Positions 36,179 to 44,243 of a stretch of DNA of 64,000 nucleotides are shown here, one piece after another (within the stretch, counting starts at the first letter, position 1; every line of letters starts with the position of its first letter). The notes beneath the pieces are model-generated. The model was not told where the DNA came from. It saw nothing but the letters and a program-made list of their open reading frames with translations, and searched no databases. The translations under genes and the position numbers were made by a program. Source of the stretch: Avrilella dinanensis (lineage in GTDB: Bacteria > Bacteroidota > Bacteroidia > Flavobacteriales > Flavobacteriaceae); contig NZ_NIPO01000001.1 of the NCBI RefSeq assembly GCF_002807015.1, positions 1,800,417 to 1,864,416 of the forward strand, read 5' to 3'.

Positions 36179-36373
36179 ATGAAAGAAAAAACAGCTTTAT
36201 TTATCGCCTGCTTAATCATTGGTTTCGGGTTTGGAGCCATTCTTTATTTTATGGATTTGGTCAAAAACACCAAAGATTTTTTTAGCTATTCCATTACTTT
36301 CGGAATTAGTATGTTTTTGTTTGAACTGTTTGTTCGACCTGCAATTGATAAAGCATTTAAAAAAGAGAAATAA
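36179..36373 (+). CDS. Small two-span membrane protein
   Basis: This 64-residue protein has two hydrophobic segments (about 7-24 and 34-52) and a basic C-terminus KAFKKEK. The family is not recognised. The next gene follows by 5 bp, so the two are likely co-transcribed. A TAACTTCG sequence about 38 bp upstream is a near match to the -7 consensus. Confidence 0.65.
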   Translation: MKEKTALFIACLIIGFGFGAILYFMDLVKNTKDFFSYSITFGISMFLFELFVRPAIDKAFKKEK

Positions 36374-36378
36374 TCGCT

Positions 36379-36726
36379 ATGGCAACTTTTGTGATTACTA
36401 AAAACGCACACGGTAAATATAAACTGGCTTACCACGATTACAAAGGCACCGCTATCGCTGTCGGCGGGGCATTAGAATCAAAAGAAGAATGTTTCTTGGT
36501 CATTGATGAATTCAAACAAGATTTTCATCGTGCAGACATTTCTTCATTGAGAACCCCAAAAGACCAGCATTATTTTCAGATGCAACTCGACGAAGAAGTC
36601 ATTTTTAAGAGCCGAAAGTTTAATACCTTGTTAAGAATGGAAAAAGCCTTGGAGGATTTCAAAAAAAATTTCGTACCTTCGGAGGTATTAGATTTTACAG
36701 AAAATATTTTTGAACCTCATACCTGA
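36379..36726 (+). CDS. YegP/DUF1508-like protein
   Basis: This 115-residue protein appears to be two tandem copies of a short beta-rich unit: FVITKNAHGKYKLAYHDYKG...ESKEECFLVI and then PKDQHYFQMQLDEEVIFKSRKF...MEKALEDF. This matches the duplicated DUF1508 (YegP) layout, though the usual RxxNGxxI core is degenerate in both. The function of the family is unknown. It lies between a small membrane protein and a GIN-domain protein, 5 bp from each, in one operon. Confidence 0.65.
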   Translation: MATFVITKNAHGKYKLAYHDYKGTAIAVGGALESKEECFLVIDEFKQDFHRADISSLRTPKDQHYFQMQLDEEVIFKSRKFNTLLRMEKALEDFKKNFVPSEVLDFTENIFEPHT

Positions 36727-36731
36727 TTATT

Positions 36732-37451
36732 ATGAAAAAATTGATTGTACTATTGGTACTTACTTTTGCCGTTGCCGGCTCAGCTTATGCACAAAGAAAA
36801 GCCCGCGGAAACGGTAATGTTATTGATCGCGAAAGGCGAATTCCGGAATTCGACAAAGTAAAAATCGACGGGGACTTTGAAGTGGTTTTTCTCAATAACG
36901 AGTTTGATAAAAAAATTGTTATGCACGGCGATGCCAACCTTCAAGGTTTGATTCTAGCCAAGGTGGAAGACGGCGTACTATCCATCGGATACAAAGGTGA
37001 GGTGGAAATTCTCGAACAAACCGTTCCGTTGAAAGTGACTATTCCTACCCGTTCGGTAGTTGAAATAACCAATTCCGGCAGTGGGGTAGTACGGAATATG
37101 GGCATTATAGAAGCAGAAAATCTCGTGTTGAGCAATACGGGCGAAGGCTCACTTGAGCTGAACATCAAAACGCAAAACAGTACTATTAACCTGACAGGTA
37201 GCGGAAAAATCGTTTTGTCAGGACGCAGCAACACGGCAACGTTTAAAAATAACGGCTCCGGTGTGATTGATGGCAAAGAAATGTCGGTCTTTTTCTCAGA
37301 AATCACTGTAGACGGTTCCGGAAATATTTACACCAATACCCTCAACGGAATTGACGGAAATATTAACGGTAGCGGAAACATTTATTACAAAGTAACTAAA
37401 ACTGTCAGCGTAGAAGAAAACGGTACCGGAAAAGCATTGCGTTTCTTTTAA
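36732..37451 (+). CDS. Secreted GIN-domain protein (DUF2807, putative auto-transporter adhesin head)
   Basis: This 239-residue exported protein has a signal peptide ending SAYAQ. The rest is a right-handed beta-helix of short repeats such as ITNSGSGVVRN, LSNTGEGSLELN, INLTGSGKIVLSG and VDGSGNIYTN, the GSG turns that define the GIN/DUF2807 family. The opening REIPEF-like RRIPEFDKVKIDGDFEVVF is also typical. It is common in Bacteroidota and its ligand is unknown. It is the last gene of a three-gene unit closed by a 10-bp-stem terminator. Confidence 0.88.
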   Translation: MKKLIVLLVLTFAVAGSAYAQRKARGNGNVIDRERRIPEFDKVKIDGDFEVVFLNNEFDKKIVMHGDANLQGLILAKVEDGVLSIGYKGEVEILEQTVPLKVTIPTRSVVEITNSGSGVVRNMGIIEAENLVLSNTGEGSLELNIKTQNSTINLTGSGKIVLSGRSNTATFKNNGSGVIDGKEMSVFFSEITVDGSGNIYTNTLNGIDGNINGSGNIYYKVTKTVSVEENGTGKALRFF

Positions 37452-37476
37452 TTTATTGATTTTATACGAAATCAAC

Positions 37477-37508
37477 AAACCTCACAGATTTTAAAACTTG
37501 TGAGGTTT
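37477..37508. terminator. Bidirectional terminator
   Basis: AAACCTCACA and TGTGAGGTTT form a perfect 10-bp stem around 12 bases, between the convergent GIN and META genes. Confidence 0.8.
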
Positions 37509-37518
37509 ATTGTTTGGT

Positions 37519-37989
37519 TCATTCCGCCACCGCTTCAAAACGGGCAGTAACCACATCTTTGTCGTTGCTCAATGTTAACGCATCTCCTTCTGCATGAAGA
37601 CTTTTTGCATTATTCAATGCTTCTAAAAACCCCTGTTCTACTTCCAGATTAGGACAAGCCATTTGTGTCGCACCGACACCAGTAAATCTCACTCCGTTGT
37701 CGTCAAACATTTCAACATTTCCACCAAAATTATTACAACCTAAGTTTCCGGAAACACGATTATCTTCCTGAAAAATAATATGCGGTTTTTTGTTAAATGT
37801 CGAATCCAGAACAATAACCTCGCCACCCAACTCGGTTAATCTCCATTCCTTGTCATAAATATCAAGACTTGCGGATTGATTATCCACCGATTGCTCAGTA
37901 GCCATATTGTCAGCCTCTTCATTTTGCTTGTTGTTATTACAAGCCATTACTGTCGTTGCCAATGCAACAATAAAAATGTATTTTTTCAT
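37519..37989 (-). CDS. META-domain lipoprotein (HslJ-like)
   Basis: This 156-residue lipoprotein has signal peptide TVMAC (Cys17), an acidic Asn/Gln linker and a C-terminal META domain. The domain shows WRLTELGGEVIVL, the conserved RVSGNLGCNNFGG and ATQMACPNLEVEQGFLEAL. META proteins are small envelope proteins linked to stress or motility; the exact role is unknown. A TATTTTTG box stands only 4 nt before the ATG, so the mRNA may be leaderless. Confidence 0.9.
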   Translation of the reverse strand: MKKYIFIVALATTVMACNNNKQNEEADNMATEQSVDNQSASLDIYDKEWRLTELGGEVIVLDSTFNKKPHIIFQEDNRVSGNLGCNNFGGNVEMFDDNGVRFTGVGATQMACPNLEVEQGFLEALNNAKSLHAEGDALTLSNDKDVVTARFEAVAE

Positions 37990-37993
37990 AACT

Positions 37994-38001
37994 CAAAAAT
38001 A
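37994..38001 (-). promoter_or_regulatory. -7 promoter box of the META lipoprotein gene
   Basis: The minus strand reads TATTTTTG followed by AGTT and the ATG. This is the same tight spacing as at galE. Confidence 0.55.
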
Positions 38002-38065
38002 TTATTAATACTAATACCATTAATTATCACAACAAAGTTAACAAAACTTATTCGCTAAAAATAAA

Positions 38066-38135
38066 AAAGCGGTTCATTTCCTAAAAATGAATTATGGTTC
38101 GATATTTGTACCATATATAATAATTTAGCCGCTTT
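38066..38135. other. Possible three-way-junction structure upstream of cvfB
   Basis: Outer arms AAAGCGG (38066-38072) and CCGCTTT (38129-38135) enclose two hairpins: TTCATTT-CCTAA-AAATGAA (38073-38091) and TATGGT-11 nt-ACCATA (38093-38115). It lies between the divergent META and cvfB promoters. All arms pair perfectly, but the region is AT-rich and chance is possible. Confidence 0.35.
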
Positions 38136-38160
38136 GTCGGTTAAACCATACATAAGTTTG

Positions 38161-38168
38161 TATTTTTG
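38161..38168 (+). promoter_or_regulatory. -7 promoter box of cvfB
   Basis: TATTTTTG, 13 nt before the ATG at 38182, preceded by TTTG. Confidence 0.5.
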
Positions 38169-38181
38169 TAAAAATTAAATC

Positions 38182-39009
38182 ATGAAAACAGGCGAATACA
38201 ATACGCTAAAAATAGACCGGAGAACTACTGTCGGACTGTATTTAACAGACGGCAATGAAGATGTTCTTTTGCCGAATAAATATATTCCTGCCAGAATCGA
38301 TATGGACGAAGAAATTACTGTGTTCGTTTATCTCGACCAGCAGGAACGCAAGGTCGCCACCACGCTCGAACCGAAAATTTACCTCAACGAATTTGCTTTG
38401 CTCAAAGTGAATTATGTCAATGAAATCGGAGCATTTCTGGATTGGGGCTTAGAAAAAGATTTGTTTGTACCATTTAGGGAACAAGCCCGGAAAATGGAAG
38501 CAGGCAAGTGGTATGTCGTATACATGTATCTCGACGAAAAAACTGGTCGGTTAGTAGCTTCGTCCAAGCTGAATCAATTTCTGGACAATAAAAATCTGAC
38601 GGTTTCCGAAGGCGATGAGGCAGATTTAATCGTTACACATATTACCGAAGCCGGCATTAATGTTATTATCAATGAGAAACACAAAGGTTTGTTATACAAA
38701 AACGAAGTGTTTGAAGATTTGAGAACCGGCGACCGCATTATCGGCTATATCAAAAAAATCCGTCCGGACGGAAAAATAGATGTTTCGCGCCGTCCTCTGG
38801 GCGTAGCAAACCTTGAGCAATCAGCTCAGGAAGTGTATGATTATCTCAAACAAAATAAAGGATTTATACCACTCACAGACAAAAGTAATCCGGAGGAAAT
38901 CAAAGACTTGCTAGAGATGAGTAAAAAGTCGTTCAAAAAAGCGATTGGTATTTTATATAAAGAAAAAAAAGTAGATTTACGCCCGGACGGGGTTTATCTG
39001 CTTAAATAA
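38182..39009 (+). CDS. cvfB: S1-domain RNA-binding protein, CvfB family
   Basis: This 275-residue protein has three S1-like OB folds followed by a winged helix. The second S1 unit reads LLKVNYVNEIGAFLDWGLEKD, and the later unit GYIKKIRPDGKIDVSRRP is a CvfB signature. The C-terminal winged helix spans about 210-275 (FKKAIGILYKEKKVDLRPDG). Homologues bind RNA and affect virulence or stress genes post-transcriptionally. It is followed 9 bp later by a secreted protein gene. Confidence 0.9.
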   Translation: MKTGEYNTLKIDRRTTVGLYLTDGNEDVLLPNKYIPARIDMDEEITVFVYLDQQERKVATTLEPKIYLNEFALLKVNYVNEIGAFLDWGLEKDLFVPFREQARKMEAGKWYVVYMYLDEKTGRLVASSKLNQFLDNKNLTVSEGDEADLIVTHITEAGINVIINEKHKGLLYKNEVFEDLRTGDRIIGYIKKIRPDGKIDVSRRPLGVANLEQSAQEVYDYLKQNKGFIPLTDKSNPEEIKDLLEMSKKSFKKAIGILYKEKKVDLRPDGVYLLK

Positions 39010-39018
39010 TTAGAATTT

Positions 39019-39852
39019 ATGAAACGGCTTTGGCTCATATTACTCACTATATTTTTTATCAACGGCAATTTGTATGCTCAGATTGAAGACACGGAGTTGG
39101 ACGAGTTGGTTATCGAAAGAATGTCTAAGCAGAATATCGCTGATGTTATCCGGGAAATTCGCAAAAAATTATACAACAATTACGCTACCGAACATTACCA
39201 TTATCTGGTTGAAAACCAATCTATGATTCAGATTGACGATTGTACTGACAGCTTGTTCAACATTCGTTTATTATACAATGTGCAACTGGATTTAAAACAG
39301 AAAAAAATCAACAAATCGATAGTAAAATCAGAGGGAAATAAAGAAAATCTCAATCCTAATTATTTTTCGCTTTACCCTGGTGCTAACGATTCACCACTTT
39401 ACTGGCTTTCTGAATTTGTACTGAGAAAATACGTGAATGTTGTCGAGTTGGATTTCTTTATCAACGTGCAGGATTACCATTACGACCGCAGCCGGTCTGG
39501 GAAAAATATCCGGGTCGATTTCAGTGCCCCCGGTTTATATTACGGCTACTTCATACACGACAGTGAATACAACTTGACAGAAATCGAATTTGAGCTGGAC
39601 GAACCCTACCCTATCAACCATTCTCAGTCCAAAAACGGTAAATTTATGTTTCAGAAAAACTGGATTTATCAGGCAGAATTATTGCGGATAAAATTCGGAT
39701 TAAACGCCAAAAAAAGATTGTATATCCAATCGCTTGAAGCTAAAGAAAAAATCATCAATTACAATTTTCTTCGTCACAACAACAAAGGCGAAGTAATGGT
39801 GGACGACCAAAATCTGAATTTTGACACCACACTAAAATTTACCAAACAATAG
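39019..39852 (+). CDS. Secreted hypothetical protein
   Basis: This 277-residue exported protein has a signal peptide (LLTIFFINGNLYAQ) and no later membrane span. I do not recognise the family with confidence. After a short helical stretch (IADVIREIRKKLYNNY) it is beta-rich with many aromatic residues (YYGYFIHDSEYNLTEIEFEL). This resembles the linker part of large Bacteroidota carboxypeptidase-regulatory-like proteins, but no regulatory-like domain precedes it. It is 9 bp after cvfB and so likely co-transcribed. Confidence 0.7.
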   Translation: MKRLWLILLTIFFINGNLYAQIEDTELDELVIERMSKQNIADVIREIRKKLYNNYATEHYHYLVENQSMIQIDDCTDSLFNIRLLYNVQLDLKQKKINKSIVKSEGNKENLNPNYFSLYPGANDSPLYWLSEFVLRKYVNVVELDFFINVQDYHYDRSRSGKNIRVDFSAPGLYYGYFIHDSEYNLTEIEFELDEPYPINHSQSKNGKFMFQKNWIYQAELLRIKFGLNAKKRLYIQSLEAKEKIINYNFLRHNNKGEVMVDDQNLNFDTTLKFTKQ

Positions 39853-39932
39853 GCTCTGACAGTCATTCACTGACCAAAAAACGGTGTCGAAAAATTTCGA
39901 TGAAAACGTTAATGGTTTATTCAAAAAAACGA

Positions 39933-39940
39933 TATATTTG
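39933..39940 (+). promoter_or_regulatory. -7 promoter box
   Basis: TATATTTG, 35 nt before the ATG at 39976. Confidence 0.55.
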
Positions 39941-39975
39941 CGTAATTTTTTCAGAACGATATTAAACAGAAATTT

Positions 39976-40257
39976 ATGGACTCAGTATTCAATCCAATTG
40001 AGAAGGAAAACATAGCAGGCTTGAAATTCCCGGAATCAGATGTTTTGACCGACGAGCAGGAAATCAGGCAACGAAAACAAGATTTGGAAAAAGCCATGGC
40101 TTTAGGGAATACCGAGCACGTCAAAATTCAGATTTTCTTTGAAGATAACAAAGAAAAACTGGTTGTTAATACGACCGTGTGGGCGGTAACTCCCGAGCGT
40201 ATCGTATTGAAAAAAGGCGTAATTATTCCGATTCACAGAATCCACAGAATTTTATAA
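39976..40257 (+). CDS. Small cytoplasmic hypothetical protein
   Basis: This is a 93-residue soluble protein with a charged helical N-half (DEQEIRQRKQDLEKAMALGN) and a beta-rich C-half (VKIQIFFEDNKEKLVVNTTV, WAVTPERIVLKKGVIIPIHR). The C-half looks like a small SH3-like or PilZ-like barrel, but I cannot place the family. It has its own promoter box and terminator, so it is an independent unit, which supports it being a real gene. Confidence 0.7.
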   Translation: MDSVFNPIEKENIAGLKFPESDVLTDEQEIRQRKQDLEKAMALGNTEHVKIQIFFEDNKEKLVVNTTVWAVTPERIVLKKGVIIPIHRIHRIL

Positions 40258-40274
40258 TACAACAATATAATATC

Positions 40275-40304
40275 AAAAAATCCGGCAAATTGCCGGATTT
40301 TTTA
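40275..40304 (+). terminator. Terminator
   Basis: AAAAATCCGGCAA pairs with TTGCCGGATTTTT, followed by T's, 18 bp after the stop of the preceding gene. Confidence 0.92.
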
Positions 40305-40380
40305 TTTTCCTCTGATAGTTGCATCACTTTTGCAAATAGTTTAGTATTTTTACCTTTTGAATCAAACTCACAAACAAAGC

Positions 40381-41256
40381 ATGGCGACATCTTTCGAAAA
40401 ACACCAAAAAAGAAGGTTGATAACCTCTTATTTTTCGGTCATTCTCAGCATATCTTTAGTATTATTCCTCTTGGGTTCGCTGGGATTATTTGTCATCAAT
40501 TACGACCGGATTTCAGACAATTTCAGGGAAAATATCCCAATGTCGGTCTATTTCAAAGACGATGCCAAGCAGAAAGATTTAGACGAATTTGAACAAAAAG
40601 TAAAAGAAAGCGACTATATCAAAGACATTACTTTCGTACACAAAGATTCCGCTGCGGCTCAGCACCAGGAAGTTATCGGCGAAGATTTTGTTCATTTCTT
40701 AGACTTTAATCCGTTGCAAAACTCTTTCGATATGCACTTTAACGGGGCTTATGTGCAACAGGATTCTATCAGAAATATTGAATTGTCGTTCAAAGAAAAT
40801 CCTTTGGTCGACGATGTGGTTTACGACCGGCAACTGGTGGATTTGGTCAATGACAATATCCAGAAAATAAGTTTCTGGATTCTGGTTATCAGCGGATTTT
40901 TTACCTTAATATCCATTTTGCTTATCAACAGCTCATTGCGTTTGTCCATTTACGCTAAAAGGTTTATTATCAAAACTATGCAAATGGTTGGTGCCACCAA
41001 ATCATTTATCCGGAAACCATTTATCTGGACAAATATCAAACTCGGAATGGTTGGTGCGTTGGTCGCCATTATCGCCATCATATCACTGGCAACATATGTA
41101 AACAATAAATTACCCGATTTGCAACTACTCTCGGGCTATCAATCACTGGCAATTGTTTGTATCAGCGTTTTCTTGTTGGGAATTCTGATTGCTTACATCA
41201 GTACTTATTTTGCTACACAACGCTTTTTGAATTTGAAATCTGACGAATTATATTAA
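40381..41256 (+). CDS. ftsX: Cell division protein FtsX
   Basis: This 291-residue inner-membrane ABC-type permease couples cytoplasmic FtsE ATPase activity to periplasmic cell-wall hydrolases at the division site. Four membrane spans are visible: near 20-42, then three in the C-terminal half (ISFWILVISGFFTLISILLI, GMVGALVAIIAIISLATYV, SLAIVCISVFLLGILIAYI). The periplasmic domain between lies at about 45-160. I chose ATG 40381 (MATSFEKHQKRR) over the TTG eight codons upstream. It begins the ftsX-DUF3098-uppP-truB operon; ftsE is elsewhere. Confidence 0.93.
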   Translation: MATSFEKHQKRRLITSYFSVILSISLVLFLLGSLGLFVINYDRISDNFRENIPMSVYFKDDAKQKDLDEFEQKVKESDYIKDITFVHKDSAAAQHQEVIGEDFVHFLDFNPLQNSFDMHFNGAYVQQDSIRNIELSFKENPLVDDVVYDRQLVDLVNDNIQKISFWILVISGFFTLISILLINSSLRLSIYAKRFIIKTMQMVGATKSFIRKPFIWTNIKLGMVGALVAIIAIISLATYVNNKLPDLQLLSGYQSLAIVCISVFLLGILIAYISTYFATQRFLNLKSDELY

Positions 41257-41257
41257 T

Positions 41258-41497
41258 ATGAAAAATAACTTTTTATTTAACAAAACCAACTATATTATCC
41301 TGCTTGCGGGAATTTTCATCATCGCATTAGGGTTTATTTTAATGGCAGGTGGAAAAAGCTATGACCCGAATATTTTCAATGAAGAAGTATTCAGTTTTCG
41401 ACGCATTCGTTTGGCACCAACCGTGATTTTCATCGGGTTTGGTGTATGTGTTTACTCAATTTTCTACACGCCTAAAAAACAAAACAACAAAGAATAA
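41258..41497 (+). CDS. DUF3098 small membrane protein
   Basis: This 79-residue protein has two membrane spans (YIILLAGIFIIALGFILMAG and PTVIFIGFGVCVYSIFYT) joined by a loop containing YDPNIFNEEVFSFRRIRLAP, the DUF3098 signature. It starts one base after the ftsX stop. Its steady place beside ftsX in Bacteroidota suggests a division or envelope role, but none has been shown to my knowledge. Confidence 0.88.
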   Translation: MKNNFLFNKTNYIILLAGIFIIALGFILMAGGKSYDPNIFNEEVFSFRRIRLAPTVIFIGFGVCVYSIFYTPKKQNNKE

Positions 41498-41515
41498 CTT
41501 CAAAAAATCATCTTA

Positions 41516-42331
41516 ATGGATTTAATCCAAGCCATCATTATTGCCATCATCGAAGGACTGACCGAATATCTACCTATTTCTTCTACTGCACACATGGGTT
41601 TTACCGCTGCACTTATGGGAATGGAAGAATCAGAATTTCTGAAAATGTTTCAGGTTTCCATTCAATTCGGAGCCATTTTATCCATCGTGGTTTTATATTG
41701 GAAAAAGTTTTTTGACTTTTCAAATCTCAGTTTCTATATCAAATTAGTCTGTGCCGTTTTGCCGGCATTAGCATTGGGTTATTTGTTTGACGATAAAATT
41801 GAAGCGGTTTTAGGCAACCAAATTGCGATTTCTTCTGTTTTGGTTTTGGGAGGAATTGTATTATTGTTTGTGGACAAATGGTTCAAAAACCCTAAAATCC
41901 ATGACGAAAAAGAAATCAGTATCAAAAAAGCCGTAATTATTGGTTTTTGGCAATGTTTAGCAATGATGCCCGGAACATCACGCTCTGCAGCCTCCATTAT
42001 CGGAGGAATGACACAAGGGTTGAGCCGAAAAGCTGCCGCCGAATTTTCATTTTTCTTGGCCGTTCCAACCATGCTCGCCGTTACGGTTTATTCCATTTTC
42101 GTAAAAACATGGGGCAAAGGAACTGCTGCCGAAATGAAAGGCTATGAAATGATTTTGCAAGACCAGCACCATATTAATTTGTTTATCATAGGTAATGTTG
42201 TGGCATTTGTTGTGGCACTGATTGCTGTCAAAACTTTTATTGCTGTTCTCACGAAATACGGTTTTAAATTCTGGGGCTGGTACCGCATTGTTATCGGAAT
42301 TATTTTATTGATTTATTTCTATACCAAATAA
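41516..42331 (+). CDS. uppP: Undecaprenyl-diphosphate phosphatase
   Basis: This 271-residue polytopic membrane enzyme dephosphorylates undecaprenyl diphosphate so that the lipid carrier can be reused in peptidoglycan and polysaccharide synthesis. The active-site motifs are present: EGLTEYLPISSTAHM near the N-terminus (catalytic Glu and Ser) and PGTSRSAASIIGGMTQGLSR later. About eight membrane spans are visible. Overproduction of the family gives bacitracin resistance. It is directly followed by truB with no gap. Confidence 0.96.
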   Translation: MDLIQAIIIAIIEGLTEYLPISSTAHMGFTAALMGMEESEFLKMFQVSIQFGAILSIVVLYWKKFFDFSNLSFYIKLVCAVLPALALGYLFDDKIEAVLGNQIAISSVLVLGGIVLLFVDKWFKNPKIHDEKEISIKKAVIIGFWQCLAMMPGTSRSAASIIGGMTQGLSRKAAAEFSFFLAVPTMLAVTVYSIFVKTWGKGTAAEMKGYEMILQDQHHINLFIIGNVVAFVVALIAVKTFIAVLTKYGFKFWGWYRIVIGIILLIYFYTK

Positions 42332-43039
42332 ATGGAAAAATTAACCAAAGAACAATTCCTTGAAGGGCAAATTTTATTGATTGATAAACCGTTGACTTGG
42401 AGTTCGTTTCAGGCAGTAAACAAAATCAAATATACACTGATTAAAAACCTCGATTTACCCAAAAGATTTAAAATCGGACACGCCGGAACGCTCGACCCAT
42501 TGGCAACAGGTTTATTAATTATCTGTACAGGAAAATTCACCAAACGCCTATCTGAACTACAAGGACAAATCAAGGAATATACCGGAACGATAACAGTTGG
42601 GGCAACCACACCGTCCTATGATTTGGAAACAGAAATCAACGAAACATTTCCGACAACACACATCACTGCTGAACTCATCGAGCAAATAAAAAAGCAATTC
42701 ATCGGGACGATTGAGCAATTTCCACCAATTTTTTCCGCTATCAAAAAAGACGGAAAACGATTGTATGAACACGCACGAAAAGGCGAAGAAATCGAAATCC
42801 AATCACGAAAAATAGAAATTTCCGAATTTGAAATTACCCGTATAGAACTACCCGAAATTGATTTTCGTGTGGTTTGTAGCAAAGGAACTTATATCCGCTC
42901 ATTGGCTTATGATTTTGGGAAAGCTTTGAAATCAGGTGCACATCTGACCGCTTTGCGACGAACAAAAATTGGGAATTTTTCTGTTGATAATGCGGTCGAA
43001 CCATTAGATTTTGAGAAAATATATAAATTGGATTTATAA
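42332..43039 (+). CDS. truB: tRNA pseudouridine55 synthase
   Basis: This enzyme makes pseudouridine 55 in the T-loop of tRNAs. The catalytic Asp lies in GHAGTLDPLATGLL, and DKPLTWSSFQAVN and VVCSKGTYIRSLAYDFGKAL are further family motifs. At 235 residues it lacks the long C-terminal PUA extension of E. coli TruB (314 residues), as usual in this phylum. It starts at the base following the uppP stop. Confidence 0.96.
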   Translation: MEKLTKEQFLEGQILLIDKPLTWSSFQAVNKIKYTLIKNLDLPKRFKIGHAGTLDPLATGLLIICTGKFTKRLSELQGQIKEYTGTITVGATTPSYDLETEINETFPTTHITAELIEQIKKQFIGTIEQFPPIFSAIKKDGKRLYEHARKGEEIEIQSRKIEISEFEITRIELPEIDFRVVCSKGTYIRSLAYDFGKALKSGAHLTALRRTKIGNFSVDNAVEPLDFEKIYKLDL

Positions 43040-43050
43040 AAATAACTAAA

Positions 43051-43659
43051 ATGAAAAAACTGATACTGCTGTTCTTTCCCGCTATAATTTTTGCCCAGCA
43101 ATTACAAACCGGCGATTTGATTTTCCAAAATATCAGCTGCGGAGCGATGTGCGAAGCCATCAATGCTGTAACCGAAGGTTTTGAAGGACGTGATTTTAAC
43201 CACATGGGAATGGTTATCAGCCAAAACGACAACATATTTATCCTGGAGGCTTCGGGCGAGGAGGTAAAACTCACGCCATGGGAAAAGTTTTCCGAGCGTA
43301 CCGAAAAATCGATGTATGTAGGACGACTTTTGCCTGAACATCAACACCTGATTGACAATGCGGTTACTTATGGTTTACAACAAATCGGCATGCCGTATGA
43401 CAATGATTTTCTGTATGATAACGGTAAATATTATTGTTCTGAACTGATTTATGATTGCTTTTTGTATGCCAACGACAACCAGCCGTTTTTTCAGCTATTT
43501 CCGATGACTTACAAAGAACCGGATTCTGATGAATTTTTTCCGGTTTGGGTAGAGCACTTTGAACAACAAGGCATTGATATTCCTGAAGGACTACTAGGTT
43601 GTAACCCCGGCGGCATGAGTCTGGATAAGAAAATTGAGTTAAAGAAATTTAGCCTTTAG
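43051..43659 (+). CDS. Exported YiiX/YebB-like NlpC/P60-superfamily hydrolase
   Basis: This 202-residue protein has a short signal peptide (LLFFPAIIFAQ) and a permuted papain-like fold. The catalytic His is in FNHMGMVI and the Cys in KYYCSELIYDCF, the YiiX/YebB order (His before Cys). The opening LQTGDLIFQNISCG matches these families. Likely substrates are peptidoglycan peptides or lipid amides. It follows truB by 11 bp and probably shares the operon. Confidence 0.85.
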   Translation: MKKLILLFFPAIIFAQQLQTGDLIFQNISCGAMCEAINAVTEGFEGRDFNHMGMVISQNDNIFILEASGEEVKLTPWEKFSERTEKSMYVGRLLPEHQHLIDNAVTYGLQQIGMPYDNDFLYDNGKYYCSELIYDCFLYANDNQPFFQLFPMTYKEPDSDEFFPVWVEHFEQQGIDIPEGLLGCNPGGMSLDKKIELKKFSL

Positions 43660-43731
43660 CAATCCATCTTTCACATTTATTTCAATAAAGCTGTTGATAT
43701 TTTTAGTATTTTCGTAGTTTAAATTCATTTT

Positions 43732-44133
43732 ATGCGTGCATACATATCTGTTTCCCCTGATTACCGAAAAAAATTAAGCAAGGAATTCATTGCTCTTGGC
43801 ATGGCACTGAGTGGTGCCAATACAGATGCTTATATTTTTACAGACAAACACCAGTGCCAGGAAGATGGAGAGCAGGAATACCTTGCCCATGCCATGCAAC
43901 AGATTGATGCGTCCAATTTTGTGATTACTGAAGCTACGCATCCGTCGGTACTTTCATGTATCGAATTGAGTTATGCCAAAGCCAGAAAAAAACCGATAGT
44001 TTATATACAGCACACCGAAGCTAAAGTGGAAAAACTGATGGCAGCATTGGGCAATTTTCATATTTTGTATGAATCGCCTAAAGATTTGTTTGACCAAATG
44101 ACTGAATTTCTAAAAAACGTATTACCGCAGTAG
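43732..44133 (+). CDS. Nucleoside 2-deoxyribosyltransferase-like fold protein
   Basis: This 133-residue cytoplasmic protein has a Rossmann-like pattern: RAYISVSPDY at the first strand, YIFTDKHQ, NFVITEATHPSVLSCIELSYA, then KPIVYIQ. The ASNFVITEAT...SCIELSYAKARKKPIVYI segment resembles the nucleotide-binding core of nucleoside deoxyribosyltransferases and related TIR-like NAD-processing folds. The catalytic Glu could be that in SCIELSYA. The assignment is by pattern only. It has a TATTTTCG-like promoter element and a terminator. Confidence 0.55.
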   Translation: MRAYISVSPDYRKKLSKEFIALGMALSGANTDAYIFTDKHQCQEDGEQEYLAHAMQQIDASNFVITEATHPSVLSCIELSYAKARKKPIVYIQHTEAKVEKLMAALGNFHILYESPKDLFDQMTEFLKNVLPQ

Positions 44134-44187
44134 TTAAAGTACATTTTATCGAATTTACCTCCAAAGATAGATAATCAAAAGCATAAA

Positions 44188-44222
44188 AAAAGCACAACAA
44201 TTTCATATTTTGTTGTGCTTTT
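44188..44222. terminator. Bidirectional terminator
   Basis: AAAAGCACAACA and TGTTGTGCTTTT form a 12-bp perfect stem between convergent genes. Confidence 0.9.
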
Positions 44223-44243
44223 AGTTTTCCAATTATAAAAGAA

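Noticed and set aside
39870..39900. TCGAAA-AA-TTTCGA palindrome as an operator
   Set aside because: Short and AT-rich, with no promoter element at the right distance and no second copy in the window.
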